Shown here: one piece after another, positions 1-9,137 of the stretch
How positions within the stretch are numbered: position 1 is the stretch's first letter
Layout of the letters: the number at the start of each line of letters is the position of its first letter
Translations under genes and position numbers: made by a program
NCBI RefSeq assembly: GCF_029714365.1
Contig: NZ_CP121659.1
Location: 1,116,001-1,180,000 of the forward strand
Direction of reading: 5' to 3'
DNA: 64,000 bases
Origin: Sinorhizobium terangae
GTDB taxonomy: Bacteria > Pseudomonadota > Alphaproteobacteria > Rhizobiales > Rhizobiaceae
The notes under the pieces: model-generated
The model's input: the letters and a program-made list of their open reading frames with translations, nothing else
The model's database searches: none
What the model was told of the DNA's origin: nothing

Positions 1-1
1 G

Positions 2-952
2 GCGCTTGCCGACTGCTTCACGGTTCCGCGTGCCATAATCGTGGCGCTCGCGGAAGACCAGCCCGAGATTGCCTATCTCGCCATTTCCCGCTCACCGGTA
101 TTGACCGATGAAGACCTCGTTGATCTGGCCGCGCGGGGAACGGCCGAGACGCGCGCCTTGATCGCGGCGCGCAGCACCGTGTCCCGCTCCGTCGCTGCGG
201 CTATCGCGGAAATCGGCGGCGAGGAAGAGGCGTTGATCCTGCTTGAGAACGAAGGCGCAATGCTGACGCGCTGGTCGCTGAAGAGGATAGCCAGCCGTCT
301 TGGCGATGCAGCGGCTGTCCGCGATCGGTTGCTGGCACGCGCCGACCTGCCGAGCGAGGCCCGCCATGCGCTTGTCGAAAAGGTCGGCGCCGCGCTCACG
401 CTTTGCGGACTCGTGCAAGCCGCGATCGGGGAGGGGCGGGTGCAGCGCGTTGCCCGAGAGGCCTGCGACATGGCGGCACTCGTCATCATCGAGGCAGCCT
501 CGCAAAAGGAGTTGCCTGAACTCGCCGCCCATCTGCGCGAGGCAGGTCGCTTGACGCCCGCTTTCCTCCTGCACGCACTTTGCAGCGGCAGAACGGAATT
601 CTTCTCCGCCGCAATCGTCGATCTTTCCGGTGTCGCGGAGAAGCGCGTCCGCGCGATCCTTTCAGGCGGCCGCGTGCACCCGATCCGCGCCCTGTTCGAA
701 AGTGCTGGGCTCGGGAGGGACGTGAGCGAGGCTTTCGCGGAGGCCGTGCTTCTCTGGCGAAGGGACCTGGGCGAAGCCGCGGACGGCACACCGCAATCCG
801 TCGCCGCCGCTCTGCTTTCCTTCATTCGCCGGCAGTCGAGACCTTCGGCAGCCTTGTGCGCGATGGCCGAGCTCGTGGAACGCCTTGCCTTCGCTGAACA
901 GCGGCAAAGGGCTCGCAACTACGCGCTGCTGGCCGCCCGACATGCCGCTTGA
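2..952 (+). CDS. DUF2336 domain protein, 5' end missing
   Basis: The reading frame is open from the first bases of the window, and a GTG at 41 lies inside it, so the true start is probably upstream and this is a C-terminal part of about 316 residues. The sequence is alanine- and leucine-rich and all-helical. It carries the pattern of DUF2336 proteins: PEIAYLAISRSPVLTDEDL near the start, followed by repeated helical pairs with conserved Ala-Arg-Ser. No enzyme motif or membrane segment is visible. The molecular function of DUF2336 is not established, and I assign none. The next gene is convergent and unrelated. Confidence 0.8.
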   Translation, partial: ALADCFTVPRAIIVALAEDQPEIAYLAISRSPVLTDEDLVDLAARGTAETRALIAARSTVSRSVAAAIAEIGGEEEALILLENEGAMLTRWSLKRIASRLGDAAAVRDRLLARADLPSEARHALVEKVGAALTLCGLVQAAIGEGRVQRVAREACDMAALVIIEAASQKELPELAAHLREAGRLTPAFLLHALCSGRTEFFSAAIVDLSGVAEKRVRAILSGGRVHPIRALFESAGLGRDVSEAFAEAVLLWRRDLGEAADGTPQSVAAALLSFIRRQSRPSAALCAMAELVERLAFAEQRQRARNYALLAARHAA

Positions 953-982
953 GCACTTCGGTCGGGATTGAGGCTGAAAGGA

Positions 983-1417
983 TCAGTCGCCGAAACGGCG
1001 TGCAACCCAGGAATAACCATCCTCGATGTAGTGGACGGGCGCGCTGACGATCGCCTTTAGCCTCTCCCGATCCGGAACGGCACCAGTGAGCAGTGCTAAG
1101 GCGCGCTTCGGCATGCCCGGCTTCGCTTCAATCGCCTGCGGTTGCGCTGGTGTTTGTGGTGGCAACGGAGACGTCTGCTGTGGGGCGGCGCTGTCCGGTT
1201 GAGGGACGGCGGATGCCATCATGTCCGGTCCCGAAGTCTCGCACACGGCAACGACGACCGGATAGTTGTTGTTGGAAAACTTGGGCAGTTCCTGCTCGGA
1301 TTCCGTATAGCAATGGGCGATCGACTGCCAGTTGCCCTTGACGGTCGAGATATAGTGGCACTGGCTGACATTGTCGTCGCAGCCGAGGATGGTCATGACG
1401 ATGAGCGCGGCTTTCAT
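983..1417 (-). CDS. Small conserved rhizobial protein of unknown function
   Basis: This 144-residue protein begins with a short hydrophobic stretch (MKAALIVMTILGC). Four cysteines follow at about residues 13, 20, 36 and 58, in a compact N-terminal domain that ends at VVVAVCE. A linker rich in Pro, Gln and Ala (about 65-95) leads to a basic C-terminal segment. From memory, the MTILGCDD...QCHYI pattern recurs in many small rhizobial proteins. The paired cysteines suggest disulfides or metal binding, but nothing shows which. It could be exported, although the signal-like segment is short. No function is assigned. It is transcribed alone, convergent with the DUF2336 gene. Confidence 0.7.
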   Translation of the reverse strand: MKAALIVMTILGCDDNVSQCHYISTVKGNWQSIAHCYTESEQELPKFSNNNYPVVVAVCETSGPDMMASAVPQPDSAAPQQTSPLPPQTPAQPQAIEAKPGMPKRALALLTGAVPDRERLKAIVSAPVHYIEDGYSWVARRFGD

Positions 1418-1620
1418 GGTCTCTCCGGTCTTTGAGCGGGCTGCGGCTGCACGATCTGGTCGTTGTTATGACTGACTGATTCTTTCCGGAGTGGGGCAAA
1501 GTTATTGCGCCAGCGGAAAAAATTGTTGCCGCTTGTTACCGGTTTTGAGATCCCCGACCGCAATCTTGCGTCATTTGTCGTATTGGACAGTCCGGAACAC
1601 CGCGCTATCCATTGCCACGC

Positions 1621-2127
1621 ATGTCGCTACACAAGACTTCTTTCAAGGAATTGAAATTGACCGCTGTAATCGTTGCCGAGGAAAGCCCCCGCCAGCCGGC
1701 CGTCGTGCGCCTGCTCGAATTGTCCGATACCTACGCGGCATCGCTTTACCCTGCCGAAAGCAATCACCTTGTCGATCTCTCCACGCTGGAAAAGCCGACC
1801 GTTTCCTTTTTCGTCGCGCGGCGCGACGATGAAATCGTCGGCTGCTGCGCGCTCGTGGAAGCAGGGGACGGCACGGCTGAAATCAAGCGGATGTTTGTCG
1901 ATCCCGAAGCGAGGGGCCTCAAGATCGGCAAACTTCTACTTGCCGCCCTTGAAGCCAAGGCCGAGACGCTCGGGCTGGTCGCAATCCGGCTGGAGACCGG
2001 CATCTACCAGCCGGAGGCGATCGGCCTCTACAAGGCGCTCGGCTACGTGGAACGTCCGCCGTTCGGGAGTTATCTGCCCGATCCCTTGAGCCTGTTCATG
2101 GAAAAGCCGGTCCGGCAGACCGCCTGA
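1621..2127 (+). CDS. GNAT family N-acetyltransferase
   Basis: A 168-residue acetyltransferase of the GNAT fold. The acetyl-CoA pyrophosphate-binding segment is visible at about residues 95-110 (IKRMFVDPEARGLKIGKLL), and the typical YKALGYVE C-terminal element follows. The substrate cannot be read from the sequence. I prefer the ATG at 1621; an in-frame TTG at 1612 is possible. The gene ends 50 bases before the end of convergent parE, with a GC-rich hairpin between them. It is probably a single-gene transcript. Confidence 0.85.
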   Translation: MSLHKTSFKELKLTAVIVAEESPRQPAVVRLLELSDTYAASLYPAESNHLVDLSTLEKPTVSFFVARRDDEIVGCCALVEAGDGTAEIKRMFVDPEARGLKIGKLLLAALEAKAETLGLVAIRLETGIYQPEAIGLYKALGYVERPPFGSYLPDPLSLFMEKPVRQTA

Positions 2128-2135
2128 GCACGACG

Positions 2136-2156
2136 GCGCGTCCGGATCGGACGCGC
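2136..2156. terminator. Hairpin between convergent genes
   Basis: A perfect 9-bp stem (GCGCGTCCG / CGGACGCGC) with a GAT loop lies between the ends of the acetyltransferase and parE. There is no clear T-run on either side, so it is a candidate bidirectional terminator or mRNA 3' stabiliser. Confidence 0.5.
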
Positions 2157-2177
2157 ATGCAGTCGGCGATGCTCTGC

Positions 2178-4241
2178 TCAGATGTCCAGATTGTCGGCGA
2201 AAACGGCACGTTCCTGTATGAAGCGGAAGCGGGCGTCGGCTTTGGTTCCCATCAGATTGTCGACAGCCTCGCGCGTGCCCTCGAAATCCACGTCGTCGAT
2301 CTCGACCTTGAGCAGCGTCCGGTTAGCCGGATCCATGGTCGTTTCCTTGAGCTGCGCAGGCAGCATCTCACCGAGACCTTTGAATCGCCCGATTTCAACC
2401 TTGCCGCGGCCGTTGAACTCGGTACGCATCAGCTCTTCGCGATGCGCGTCGTCGCGCGCATAGAACGTCTTCGAGCCCTGGCTTAGACGATAGAGCGGCG
2501 GGACCGCGAGGTAGAGGTGGCCGCCTCGGATGAGCTCCGGCATCTCCTGATAGAAGAAGGTGATGAGCAGCGACGCGATGTGCGCGCCGTCGACGTCGGC
2601 GTCGGTCATGATGATGACGCGCTCATAGCGCAGGTCCTCATCCCGATATTTCGATCTCGTGCCGCAGCCGAGCGCCTGGATGAGATCGGCGATCTGCTGG
2701 TTGGCGCTGAGCTTTTCGCGCCCGGCGCTGGCGACGTTCAGGATCTTGCCGCGGAGCGGCAGGATGGCCTGGTTCGCGCGGTTGCGCGCCTGCTTTGCCG
2801 ACCCGCCTGCCGAGTCGCCCTCGACGATGAAGAGTTCCGCACCTTCCGCCGTGTTCTGCGAGCAGTCGGCGAGCTTGCCCGGCAGCCGCAGCTTGCGCAC
2901 CGCCGTCTTGCGGTTGACTTCCTTTTCCTTGCGCCGGCGAACACGCTCCTCGGCGCGCTCGACCACCCAGTCGAGAAGCTTCGCAGCCTCCGCCGGATTG
3001 TCGGCGAGGTAATGGTCGAAGGGATCGCGCAGGGCGTTTTCGACGATGCGCTGCGCCTCGACGGTCGCCAGCTTGTCCTTGGTCTGGCCGACGAATTCCG
3101 GCTCCCGGATGAACACGGAGAGCATGCCGGCCGCCGAGATCATCACGTCGTCCGTGGTGATGATCGCCGCCCGCTTGTTCTGGGTCAACTCCGCATAGTT
3201 CTTGAGCCCCTTGGTGAGCGCAATGCGGAAGCCCGCCTCGTGCGTTCCGCCTTCCGGGGTCGGAATCGTGTTGCAGTAGGAATGCACCTGCTGATCGCCG
3301 CCATACCAAGTGACAGCCCACTCAAGCGAACCGTGGCCGCCGGATTTTTCCGACTTGCCGGCAAAGATTTCGCGCGTGACGGTGAATTCCTTGCCGAGCG
3401 TCGCGGCGAGATAGTCCTTCAGCCCGCCCGGGAAATGGAAGACCGCCCTGTCCGGGATCTCCGAACCTTCCGGCAACAGCGATGGATCACAGGACCAACG
3501 GATTTCGACGCCGCCGAAGAGATAGGCCTTGGAGCGGGCCATGCGGAAAAGCCGCGCAGGCTCGAAATGTGCGTGCGGTCCGAAGATCTGCGGATCCGGA
3601 TGGAAGCGCACTTTCGTGCCGCGACGGTTGTGAACGTCGCCAAGATCCTCGAGGCCCCCTTGTGGGATCCCGCGCGAAAAGCGCTGACGGTAGAGCTTGC
3701 GGTTGCGCGCGACCTCGACCTCGAGAGAGTCTGACAGCGCGTTAACGACCGAGACACCGACGCCATGCAGACCGCCGGAGGTTTCGTAGGCCTTGCCGTC
3801 GAACTTGCCGCCGGCGTGCAGCACCGTCATTACCACTTCGAGCGTCGATTTGTTCGGGAACTTCGGATGGTTCTCGACCGGGATGCCGCGGCCATTGTCG
3901 GTAACCGTCAGGAAACCTTCGGCATCAAGGCTGACCTCGATGAAATTCGCGTGTCCCGCGACCGCCTCGTCCATCGAGTTGTCGATGACTTCGGCGAAGA
4001 GATGATGCAGCGCCTTCTCGTCGGTACCGCCGATATACATGCCGGGACGGCGCCGCACAGGCTCGAGGCCCTCGAGCACCTCGATCGCCGAGGCGTCGTA
4101 GTCGCTGCCGTCGCTGCTTCTCGGTGCAGGGCGCGGTGCTTCGCCGCCGGTCGGTGGCGCCGGCTTGCGCGCAGGCGCGTTGGCTTCCGCCGGCTTCGGC
4201 TTCGGGGGCATTGCGGAAAAGAGGTCGCTGCTGTCGTCCAT
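2178..4241 (-). CDS. parE: DNA topoisomerase IV subunit B
   Basis: ParE is the ATPase subunit of topoisomerase IV, which decatenates daughter chromosomes together with ParC. The 687-residue protein shows the GHKL ATP site (EVIDNS at about 84-89, DNGRGIP at 115-121, GLHGVGVSVVNALS), the TOPRIM motif EGDSAGG near 473 and DADVDGAHI further on. An extra N-terminal segment of about 45 residues rich in Pro and Ala precedes the ATPase domain. The ATG at 4241 (MDDSSDLFSA) is preferred over one 17 codons upstream. GyrB is excluded on overall similarity and because there is no GyrB-type insertion. ParC is not in the window. Confidence 0.95.
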   Translation of the reverse strand: MDDSSDLFSAMPPKPKPAEANAPARKPAPPTGGEAPRPAPRSSDGSDYDASAIEVLEGLEPVRRRPGMYIGGTDEKALHHLFAEVIDNSMDEAVAGHANFIEVSLDAEGFLTVTDNGRGIPVENHPKFPNKSTLEVVMTVLHAGGKFDGKAYETSGGLHGVGVSVVNALSDSLEVEVARNRKLYRQRFSRGIPQGGLEDLGDVHNRRGTKVRFHPDPQIFGPHAHFEPARLFRMARSKAYLFGGVEIRWSCDPSLLPEGSEIPDRAVFHFPGGLKDYLAATLGKEFTVTREIFAGKSEKSGGHGSLEWAVTWYGGDQQVHSYCNTIPTPEGGTHEAGFRIALTKGLKNYAELTQNKRAAIITTDDVMISAAGMLSVFIREPEFVGQTKDKLATVEAQRIVENALRDPFDHYLADNPAEAAKLLDWVVERAEERVRRRKEKEVNRKTAVRKLRLPGKLADCSQNTAEGAELFIVEGDSAGGSAKQARNRANQAILPLRGKILNVASAGREKLSANQQIADLIQALGCGTRSKYRDEDLRYERVIIMTDADVDGAHIASLLITFFYQEMPELIRGGHLYLAVPPLYRLSQGSKTFYARDDAHREELMRTEFNGRGKVEIGRFKGLGEMLPAQLKETTMDPANRTLLKVEIDDVDFEGTREAVDNLMGTKADARFRFIQERAVFADNLDI

Positions 4242-4494
4242 GGGGTCGTTCAGATCGTTCCTATCGTCTGGCGTCGCGAAGGCCCATAGCAAGTGCTGGA
4301 CGCTGCCGCCATCTCTGTGTCGCGCGAATCACCCGAATTTTGCCAAAGTCTTGCGCCAGGCGCGAACAAAAGGCGAATTCCGGTATCTTGAGCAGGCAGA
4401 ATACCGTAAGAGCGTGGGCAATCTGTTTCAGTGTTGCTTTGCGGAAATGGCGATGGCAAGGCATCTACCGAACGAGGGAGGCCGTCGGCTGATT

Positions 4495-5382
4495 ATGTCC
4501 ACAACTGTTTTTTCCGTCGGGCGCTTGATGGCCGCGCTTCTTTTTCCAAGCTTTCTCGTTGTCGGCTTCGCTGCCGAGGCAGCGGCGCTGAAGCCATACA
4601 AGGACGAACTGTTCGCCTATGGCAACGTGCTTGAAGAGGCCGATGGTGGCGATTTCCGCGTCATCGACTACAAGGAACTGCGTGATATCAACGAGCGCGA
4701 CCAGATCCCGGAACGGCGCGTCAAGCATGCCTATGTCTCCCTCGGCGTCAAGAGCGCGCAGGTCAACGAGACACTCGACCTTGGCGGACGGCGGCTCGAT
4801 GTCATGCGCGTTGGCCCCGATCGCGGTGCGGCATTCACGGTGATTTTCATCCACGGCCGCGGCGGCGACCGGCGTCTTGGTGCCAACGATTTTTCCTTCG
4901 GCGGCAACTTCAATCGCCTCAAGAATCTCGCCGCCGCCAATGGCGGCACCTATTATGCGCCCAGCGTTCGGTCCTTCGATGCGGAAGGTGTCGCCGACAT
5001 CACGGCCCTCATCCGGTTCGCCGCCGAGCGCTCCGGCGGCCGGCCGGTCGTGCTTTCCTGCGCCTCGATGGGGAGCTTCATCTGCTGGGGCGTCGCACGC
5101 GAACAGTCAGCGGTTGCGGCGCTCGGAGGCATGATGATCATGGGCGGTGCCGTCGATCCGAACTTTGCAAAAAGCGCCGCCTATAAGGCGAGATTGCCGA
5201 TGTTCTTCAGCCATGGCAGCCTCGACAGCGTCTATCGTGCCGAGGATCAGGTGGGTCTCTATCGCTCGCTCAAGGCCAAGGATTATCCGACGCGGTTCGT
5301 GTTGTTCGAGACGGGGTCGCACGGCACACCGGTTCGCATGACCGACTGGCGCGATGCGCTGAACTGGATCGCCAGCCGATAG
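4495..5382 (+). CDS. Exported alpha/beta hydrolase
   Basis: A 295-residue protein with a clear signal peptide (MSTTVFSVGRLMAALLFPSF, cleavage probably after the AAEAAA region near residue 35). Alpha/beta-hydrolase marks follow: oxyanion segment FIHGRGGD, nucleophile elbow CASMGS (a Cys-x-Ser-x-Gly variant), acid HGSLDSVY and histidine GSHGTP. It probably acts in the periplasm on an ester or similar bond; the substrate is unknown. The ATG at 4495 is chosen because it begins the signal peptide; the frame is open further upstream but that stretch is antisense to parE's 5' end. The next gene starts 11 bases after the stop, so the two are probably co-transcribed. Confidence 0.75.
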   Translation: MSTTVFSVGRLMAALLFPSFLVVGFAAEAAALKPYKDELFAYGNVLEEADGGDFRVIDYKELRDINERDQIPERRVKHAYVSLGVKSAQVNETLDLGGRRLDVMRVGPDRGAAFTVIFIHGRGGDRRLGANDFSFGGNFNRLKNLAAANGGTYYAPSVRSFDAEGVADITALIRFAAERSGGRPVVLSCASMGSFICWGVAREQSAVAALGGMMIMGGAVDPNFAKSAAYKARLPMFFSHGSLDSVYRAEDQVGLYRSLKAKDYPTRFVLFETGSHGTPVRMTDWRDALNWIASR

Positions 5383-5393
5383 AATGGATCAGC

Positions 5394-6707
5394 ATGAAGA
5401 TGGTTGAGTTGGGCGGTTCCAACTGGATCGGGCGTCGGCCGCAACGGACCGTGTCGCCGGATGATTTCGAGGATCGGATCGGCACGATCGAACCGATGGC
5501 ATACCTGCCTTTGGGCAGTGGCCTGAGTTTCGGCGACTGCCGCAGCAACGATCGCGGCACTCTCATTGACGGTTCGAGACACAACCGCATCCTGTCCTTT
5601 GATCCGGGAACGGGCCGGATCTCGTGCGAGGGCGGCGTCACCCTCCATGACATTCTTCTGCGAGCGATCCCGCACCGCTTCTTTCTGCCGGTCACACCGG
5701 GTACTGCTTTCGCGACAGTCGGCGGTGCCGTCGCCAATGATGTCCACGGCAGGAACCATCACGCACGCGGCGCCTTCGGCAATCATGTCCAGCGCCTTAC
5801 CCTCTTGCGTTCGACCGGCGAGCGGCTGGTTTGCTCAGCCGAGGAAAACGCCGACTTCTTTGCCGCGACCATCGGGGGCATGGGGCTGACGGGCCTGATC
5901 CTTGACGTCGACCTTCAGCTCATGAAAGTGCCGTCGCCGCATATCCAGCGGCATGTGATCCGCTTCGGCAATCTCGACGAATATTTCGCACGCGTCGAGC
6001 GCGTCGATGAAGAGCATGAATACTCCATTGCCTGGATCGACCAGCTCGCGACCGGGCGTCGGATGGGAAGGGGCGTATTTCTTGCCGGCGACCACGCAGA
6101 TGGATCCTGCGAGTTGCCAGACGTTCCCAAGAGATTGCCGCTTTCGGTGCCGTTCGCGCTTCCATTTAATCCCCTGGACACGATGACGATGAGGGCCGTG
6201 AACGAATACCGTTTTCGTCGGGAAAGGCCCGCCGAGACCGTGTCGACCGTTACATGGAGCTCCTACTTCTATCCGCTGGACGCGATCGGCTCCTGGAATC
6301 GGCTCTATGGCCCAGGGGGGCCGTGCCAGCATCAGAGTGTCTATCCTTCGGAGAATGCGCCCGAGATCACGGCACGGCTATTGGAAGCAGCGCGGCGCGC
6401 TGGGCATGCTTCGTTCCTGACGGTGCTGAGACGCTTTGGAGACATCGTCTCGCGCGGCCTTCTTTCCTTCGCACGACCCGGCTTCGCCCTGACATTGGAT
6501 TTTGCCAATCGCGGTGAAGCAACATCCAAGCTCCTGGACGAGCTTGACCGCATCGTGGTGGACGCCGGGGGCGCCGTAAATCCATGCAGCGATTTCCGCA
6601 TGAGCCCGCAGACCTTCGCAGCATCTTTCCCCTGCTGCGCAAAGCTGGAAGCCTTGCGCGATCCGGCAATGATGTCGGATTTCTGGCGGCGCATTGCCCA
6701 TATCTAG
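5394..6707 (+). CDS. FAD-binding oxidoreductase, DprE1-like
   Basis: A 437-residue flavoprotein of the PCMH/FAD_binding_4 family. The N-terminal FAD domain has LPLGSGLSFGDC at about 44-55 and then PGTAFATVGGAVANDVHG at about 100-120. The overall pattern resembles DprE1, which oxidises decaprenyl-phospho-ribose, and other sugar-lipid or alditol oxidases. No DprE2-type reductase lies nearby, so an arabinan-precursor role should not be assumed. There is no membrane segment. The gene follows the exported hydrolase closely. Its TAG stop coincides with the edge of the dispersed repeat at 6704-6813. Confidence 0.7.
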   Translation: MKMVELGGSNWIGRRPQRTVSPDDFEDRIGTIEPMAYLPLGSGLSFGDCRSNDRGTLIDGSRHNRILSFDPGTGRISCEGGVTLHDILLRAIPHRFFLPVTPGTAFATVGGAVANDVHGRNHHARGAFGNHVQRLTLLRSTGERLVCSAEENADFFAATIGGMGLTGLILDVDLQLMKVPSPHIQRHVIRFGNLDEYFARVERVDEEHEYSIAWIDQLATGRRMGRGVFLAGDHADGSCELPDVPKRLPLSVPFALPFNPLDTMTMRAVNEYRFRRERPAETVSTVTWSSYFYPLDAIGSWNRLYGPGGPCQHQSVYPSENAPEITARLLEAARRAGHASFLTVLRRFGDIVSRGLLSFARPGFALTLDFANRGEATSKLLDELDRIVVDAGGAVNPCSDFRMSPQTFAASFPCCAKLEALRDPAMMSDFWRRIAHI

Positions 6708-6813
6708 CGGGGATGAGGGAAAGTGTACGCGGTTTTCCGCCCGCATCCCGCGCTGGCTTCTTGCAACCGATCACGATGATTTTAGGTCGACCGACCTTAA
6801 AACATCGTGATCC
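6704..6813 (+). repeat. Dispersed intergenic repeat, copy A
   Basis: About 110 bases that match, in inverted orientation, the element at 63749-63850. Two modules are visible. The first runs from CTAG through GGATGAGG to a core GCGGTTTTCCGCCCGCATCC. The second is a stem-loop with perfect 10-bp outer arms (GATCACGATG at 6769, CATCGTGATC at 6803). It resembles the mosaic intergenic repeats of rhizobia (RIME-type); I cannot fix the family name without a search. Its first bases, CTAG, contain the stop codon of the upstream gene. Confidence 0.75.
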
Positions 6814-7009
6814 AAGGCGCGACCATGCGACGGCTCGCGGCTTTGGCCAAGGCCCGAACTTTACCAAAATGTAATCGATTGTCCGTGTCCTCGAAAGGCG
6901 GCATCTGTTAGCCTCGGATGTGCCGGAATTTCATTGCGTGGCTCGATGCCCGACAGCGCGGTCGACATGGACCGATACACACGACGGCTGTCACTTGAAT
7001 GGTGCAGAC
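6814..7009. other. Intergenic region before the two-component system
   Basis: With the repeat at 6704-6813 this makes a gap of about 300 bases without a gene. The part nearest the response regulator holds the TTAC-N6-GTAA dyad at 6861. No convincing -35/-10 pair and no short gene are seen. Confidence 0.5.
6861..6874. promoter_or_regulatory. TTAC-N6-GTAA dyad, candidate response regulator site
   Basis: TTACCAAAATGTAA lies 135 bases before the response regulator start. The same half-sites with the same spacing occur at 9138, before the DUF1344 genes. Sites of this form are typical for OmpR-family regulators of the CopR/CusR/IrlR branch. The link to this regulator is inference from position and recurrence. 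Confidence 0.5.
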
Positions 7010-7687
7010 ATGAAAGTGCTTGTCATCGAGGACGATGCCGAGACAGCGTCTTACATCAGGAACGGTCTCACCGAAGAAGGCCATTGCGTCGATGTCGTGG
7101 GAGACGGCCGGAACGGCCTGATCCATGCGACGACGGAAGACTATGACGTCCTGATCGTCGACCGCATGCTGCCTGGGCTCGATGGCCTTGCGCTCGTGAA
7201 GGCGCTTCGGGCCGCCGGCAGGCCGACCCCTGTGCTCTACCTCACGTCGCTCGGGGGCGTAGACGACCGCGTCAAGGGGTTCGAGGCGGGCGGCGACGAC
7301 TATGTTTCCAAGCCGTTTTCCTTTGCGGAGCTTTTGGCGCGCGTGAATGCGCTCGGCCGCCGCTCACCGCTCAAGGAGGAGGAAACGGTTTTGAGGATAT
7401 CGGACCTCGAGATGGACCTTATCCGTCGCGTCGTTCGTCGCGCCGGCGAAGTGGTCGAACTTCAGCCGCGAGAGTTCCGGCTGCTCGAGGTGCTGATGCG
7501 CAACAAAGGCAAGGTGCTCACCCGAACGATGCTGCTGGAGCGCGTCTGGGACTTCCATTTCGATCCCAAGACCAGCGTTGTCGAGACCCACATTTCGCGT
7601 CTGCGGGCCAAGATCGACAAGCCGTTTCAGAAGGAATTGATCCACACCGTCCGGAGTGCAGGCTACAGCATTGACGACCACATCTGA
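7010..7687 (+). CDS. OmpR-family response regulator
   Basis: A 225-residue DNA-binding response regulator. The receiver domain has acidic residues E7-D8-D9, phosphoacceptor D51 (VLIVDRMLPG) and K101 (YVSKPFSF). A winged-helix effector domain follows (about 125-222), including LQPREFRLLEVLMRNKGK and SVVETHISRLRAKID. The ATG at 7010 is preferred because it begins directly with the receiver beta-1 strand. The kinase gene overlaps its 3' end by 17 bases, so the two are translationally coupled. The signal is unknown. The shared dyad suggests autoregulation and control of the DUF1344 genes downstream. Confidence 0.92.
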   Translation: MKVLVIEDDAETASYIRNGLTEEGHCVDVVGDGRNGLIHATTEDYDVLIVDRMLPGLDGLALVKALRAAGRPTPVLYLTSLGGVDDRVKGFEAGGDDYVSKPFSFAELLARVNALGRRSPLKEEETVLRISDLEMDLIRRVVRRAGEVVELQPREFRLLEVLMRNKGKVLTRTMLLERVWDFHFDPKTSVVETHISRLRAKIDKPFQKELIHTVRSAGYSIDDHI

Positions 7688-9065
7688 ACTGTTCAGCCGC
7701 ACCGCAGCCCGTCTGTCGGTGATCTTCGCTCTGCTGATCGGATCGACGGTGCTCGCGGGGGTGTCCATCATCTATTGGCAGTTGAGCGCAGGGCTCGAGG
7801 AGCGGATCAAGTTGAGGGTGATCGAAAATCGCGATGCACTCTCGGCGATCGACAGCAATGACGGCTTTGCGGAGGTTACCGAGGTCGTCAAGCGGGAGGC
7901 AGCATCGCGGCGCGCAATGGGCACCATATTGCTGCTCGTCGACGGGGCGGGGACTCCCGTGGCAGGCAATGTCAGCGGAATCCCGGCCTTCCGCGACTGG
8001 CGGATCCTCAAGGAAACCGAATTGGAACGCGTCAGCGGCCGAAGCAACCCGGAGGACTCCTATTACGCGCTCTGGACGCCCCTCTCACAGGGCACCCTTC
8101 TTGTCGGCGACAGTGACAAGGAACTGCGGGTGGTTCAGTCGACGCTGCTTGGCGGACTGCTCTGGGAACTCGCAGCACTGGTCATCCTGGCCACGGCATC
8201 GGGCGTGTTGATCGCAAGACGCGCGCAAATGCAGATCGATGCGATCTCCGGTGCGCTCACCGCGGTTGCCAATGGCCGGCTCGGGCAAAGGGTCGCGCGG
8301 CGCTACTCGGGGGACGACCTCGATCGTGTCGCCGAGCAGATCAACGGCACGCTTGATCACCTGCAGCGCCTCATCGAGCGCGTCGACCAGTCCTCGACTG
8401 ACATCGCACACGATCTCAAGCGGCCCATCGGCAGGCTACGGCAGAAACTCGACATTGCTTTGAGAACGGCCACTGACGCCTCTGCGTTCCGCCGCGAGAT
8501 CGGCGCCTCACTCGAGGAGCTTGATGTCATCGTCGAAACCTTCGAGGCACTCCTGCGTATCGCCCAGATAGAGGCGGGGGCGCGGCGCGAGCGCTTCCAT
8601 GCGGTCGACCTCGGAAGCTTGGTGACGGAGGTCGCCGACATCTATCGACCGGTCGTGGAGGATGCCGGCGATGTGCTTGCTGTCGATGTGTCAGGCTACG
8701 ACGGCCCGCTCGCCAGCGGGGATAGCGAACTGCTCATCCAGCTTGTCGTCAATCTCATCGAGAATGCCATTCGCCATTGTCCGACGGGCACAATGATCCG
8801 TGTCGCCTTGGAAGGCGGTCAAGAAGGCCCGCGGATCGTTGTCGCCGACAACGGCCCAGGCATTCCCGCAAGTGAGCGCGAGAACGTGTTTCATCGTCTC
8901 TACCGGCTCGAAAAATCGCGTTCGACGCCGGGCAGCGGATTGGGTCTCAGCCTCGTGGCAGCCATTGCGGACCTGCATGGCGCCAAGGTCACTCTCGCGG
9001 ACAACCGCCCGGGACTCGTTGTTGAGATCGATTTCCCTGGCCCGAGCATGGCGCGCAGCGGCTGA
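7671..9065 (+). CDS. Sensor histidine kinase, partner of the upstream regulator
   Basis: A 464-residue membrane kinase. TM1 spans about 15-37 and a periplasmic sensor of about 125 residues follows. TM2 (about 165-185) leads into a HAMP domain, the H-box IAHDLKRP with H247, and an ATPase domain with N-box LIENAIRH, DNGPGIP and GSGLGLSL. The start is taken as the TTG at 7671, overlapping the regulator gene; a GTG at 7656 is an alternative. The H-box HDLKRP and domain order fit the kinases that pair with CusR/CopR-type regulators. The ligand cannot be inferred. Confidence 0.9.
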   Translation: MTTTSELFSRTAARLSVIFALLIGSTVLAGVSIIYWQLSAGLEERIKLRVIENRDALSAIDSNDGFAEVTEVVKREAASRRAMGTILLLVDGAGTPVAGNVSGIPAFRDWRILKETELERVSGRSNPEDSYYALWTPLSQGTLLVGDSDKELRVVQSTLLGGLLWELAALVILATASGVLIARRAQMQIDAISGALTAVANGRLGQRVARRYSGDDLDRVAEQINGTLDHLQRLIERVDQSSTDIAHDLKRPIGRLRQKLDIALRTATDASAFRREIGASLEELDVIVETFEALLRIAQIEAGARRERFHAVDLGSLVTEVADIYRPVVEDAGDVLAVDVSGYDGPLASGDSELLIQLVVNLIENAIRHCPTGTMIRVALEGGQEGPRIVVADNGPGIPASERENVFHRLYRLEKSRSTPGSGLGLSLVAAIADLHGAKVTLADNRPGLVVEIDFPGPSMARSG

Positions 9066-9137
9066 GCCGCGGGAGGCCGACCGAACACCACGCACATTTT
9101 CCCTCATCCCCCTCTGCCATTGCCGATTCCGACATCC

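Noticed and set aside
9098..9118. CGCACATTTTCCCTCATCCC, resembling part of the dispersed repeat
   Set aside because: Only about 20 bases match loosely and neither hairpin is present, so it cannot be called a copy.
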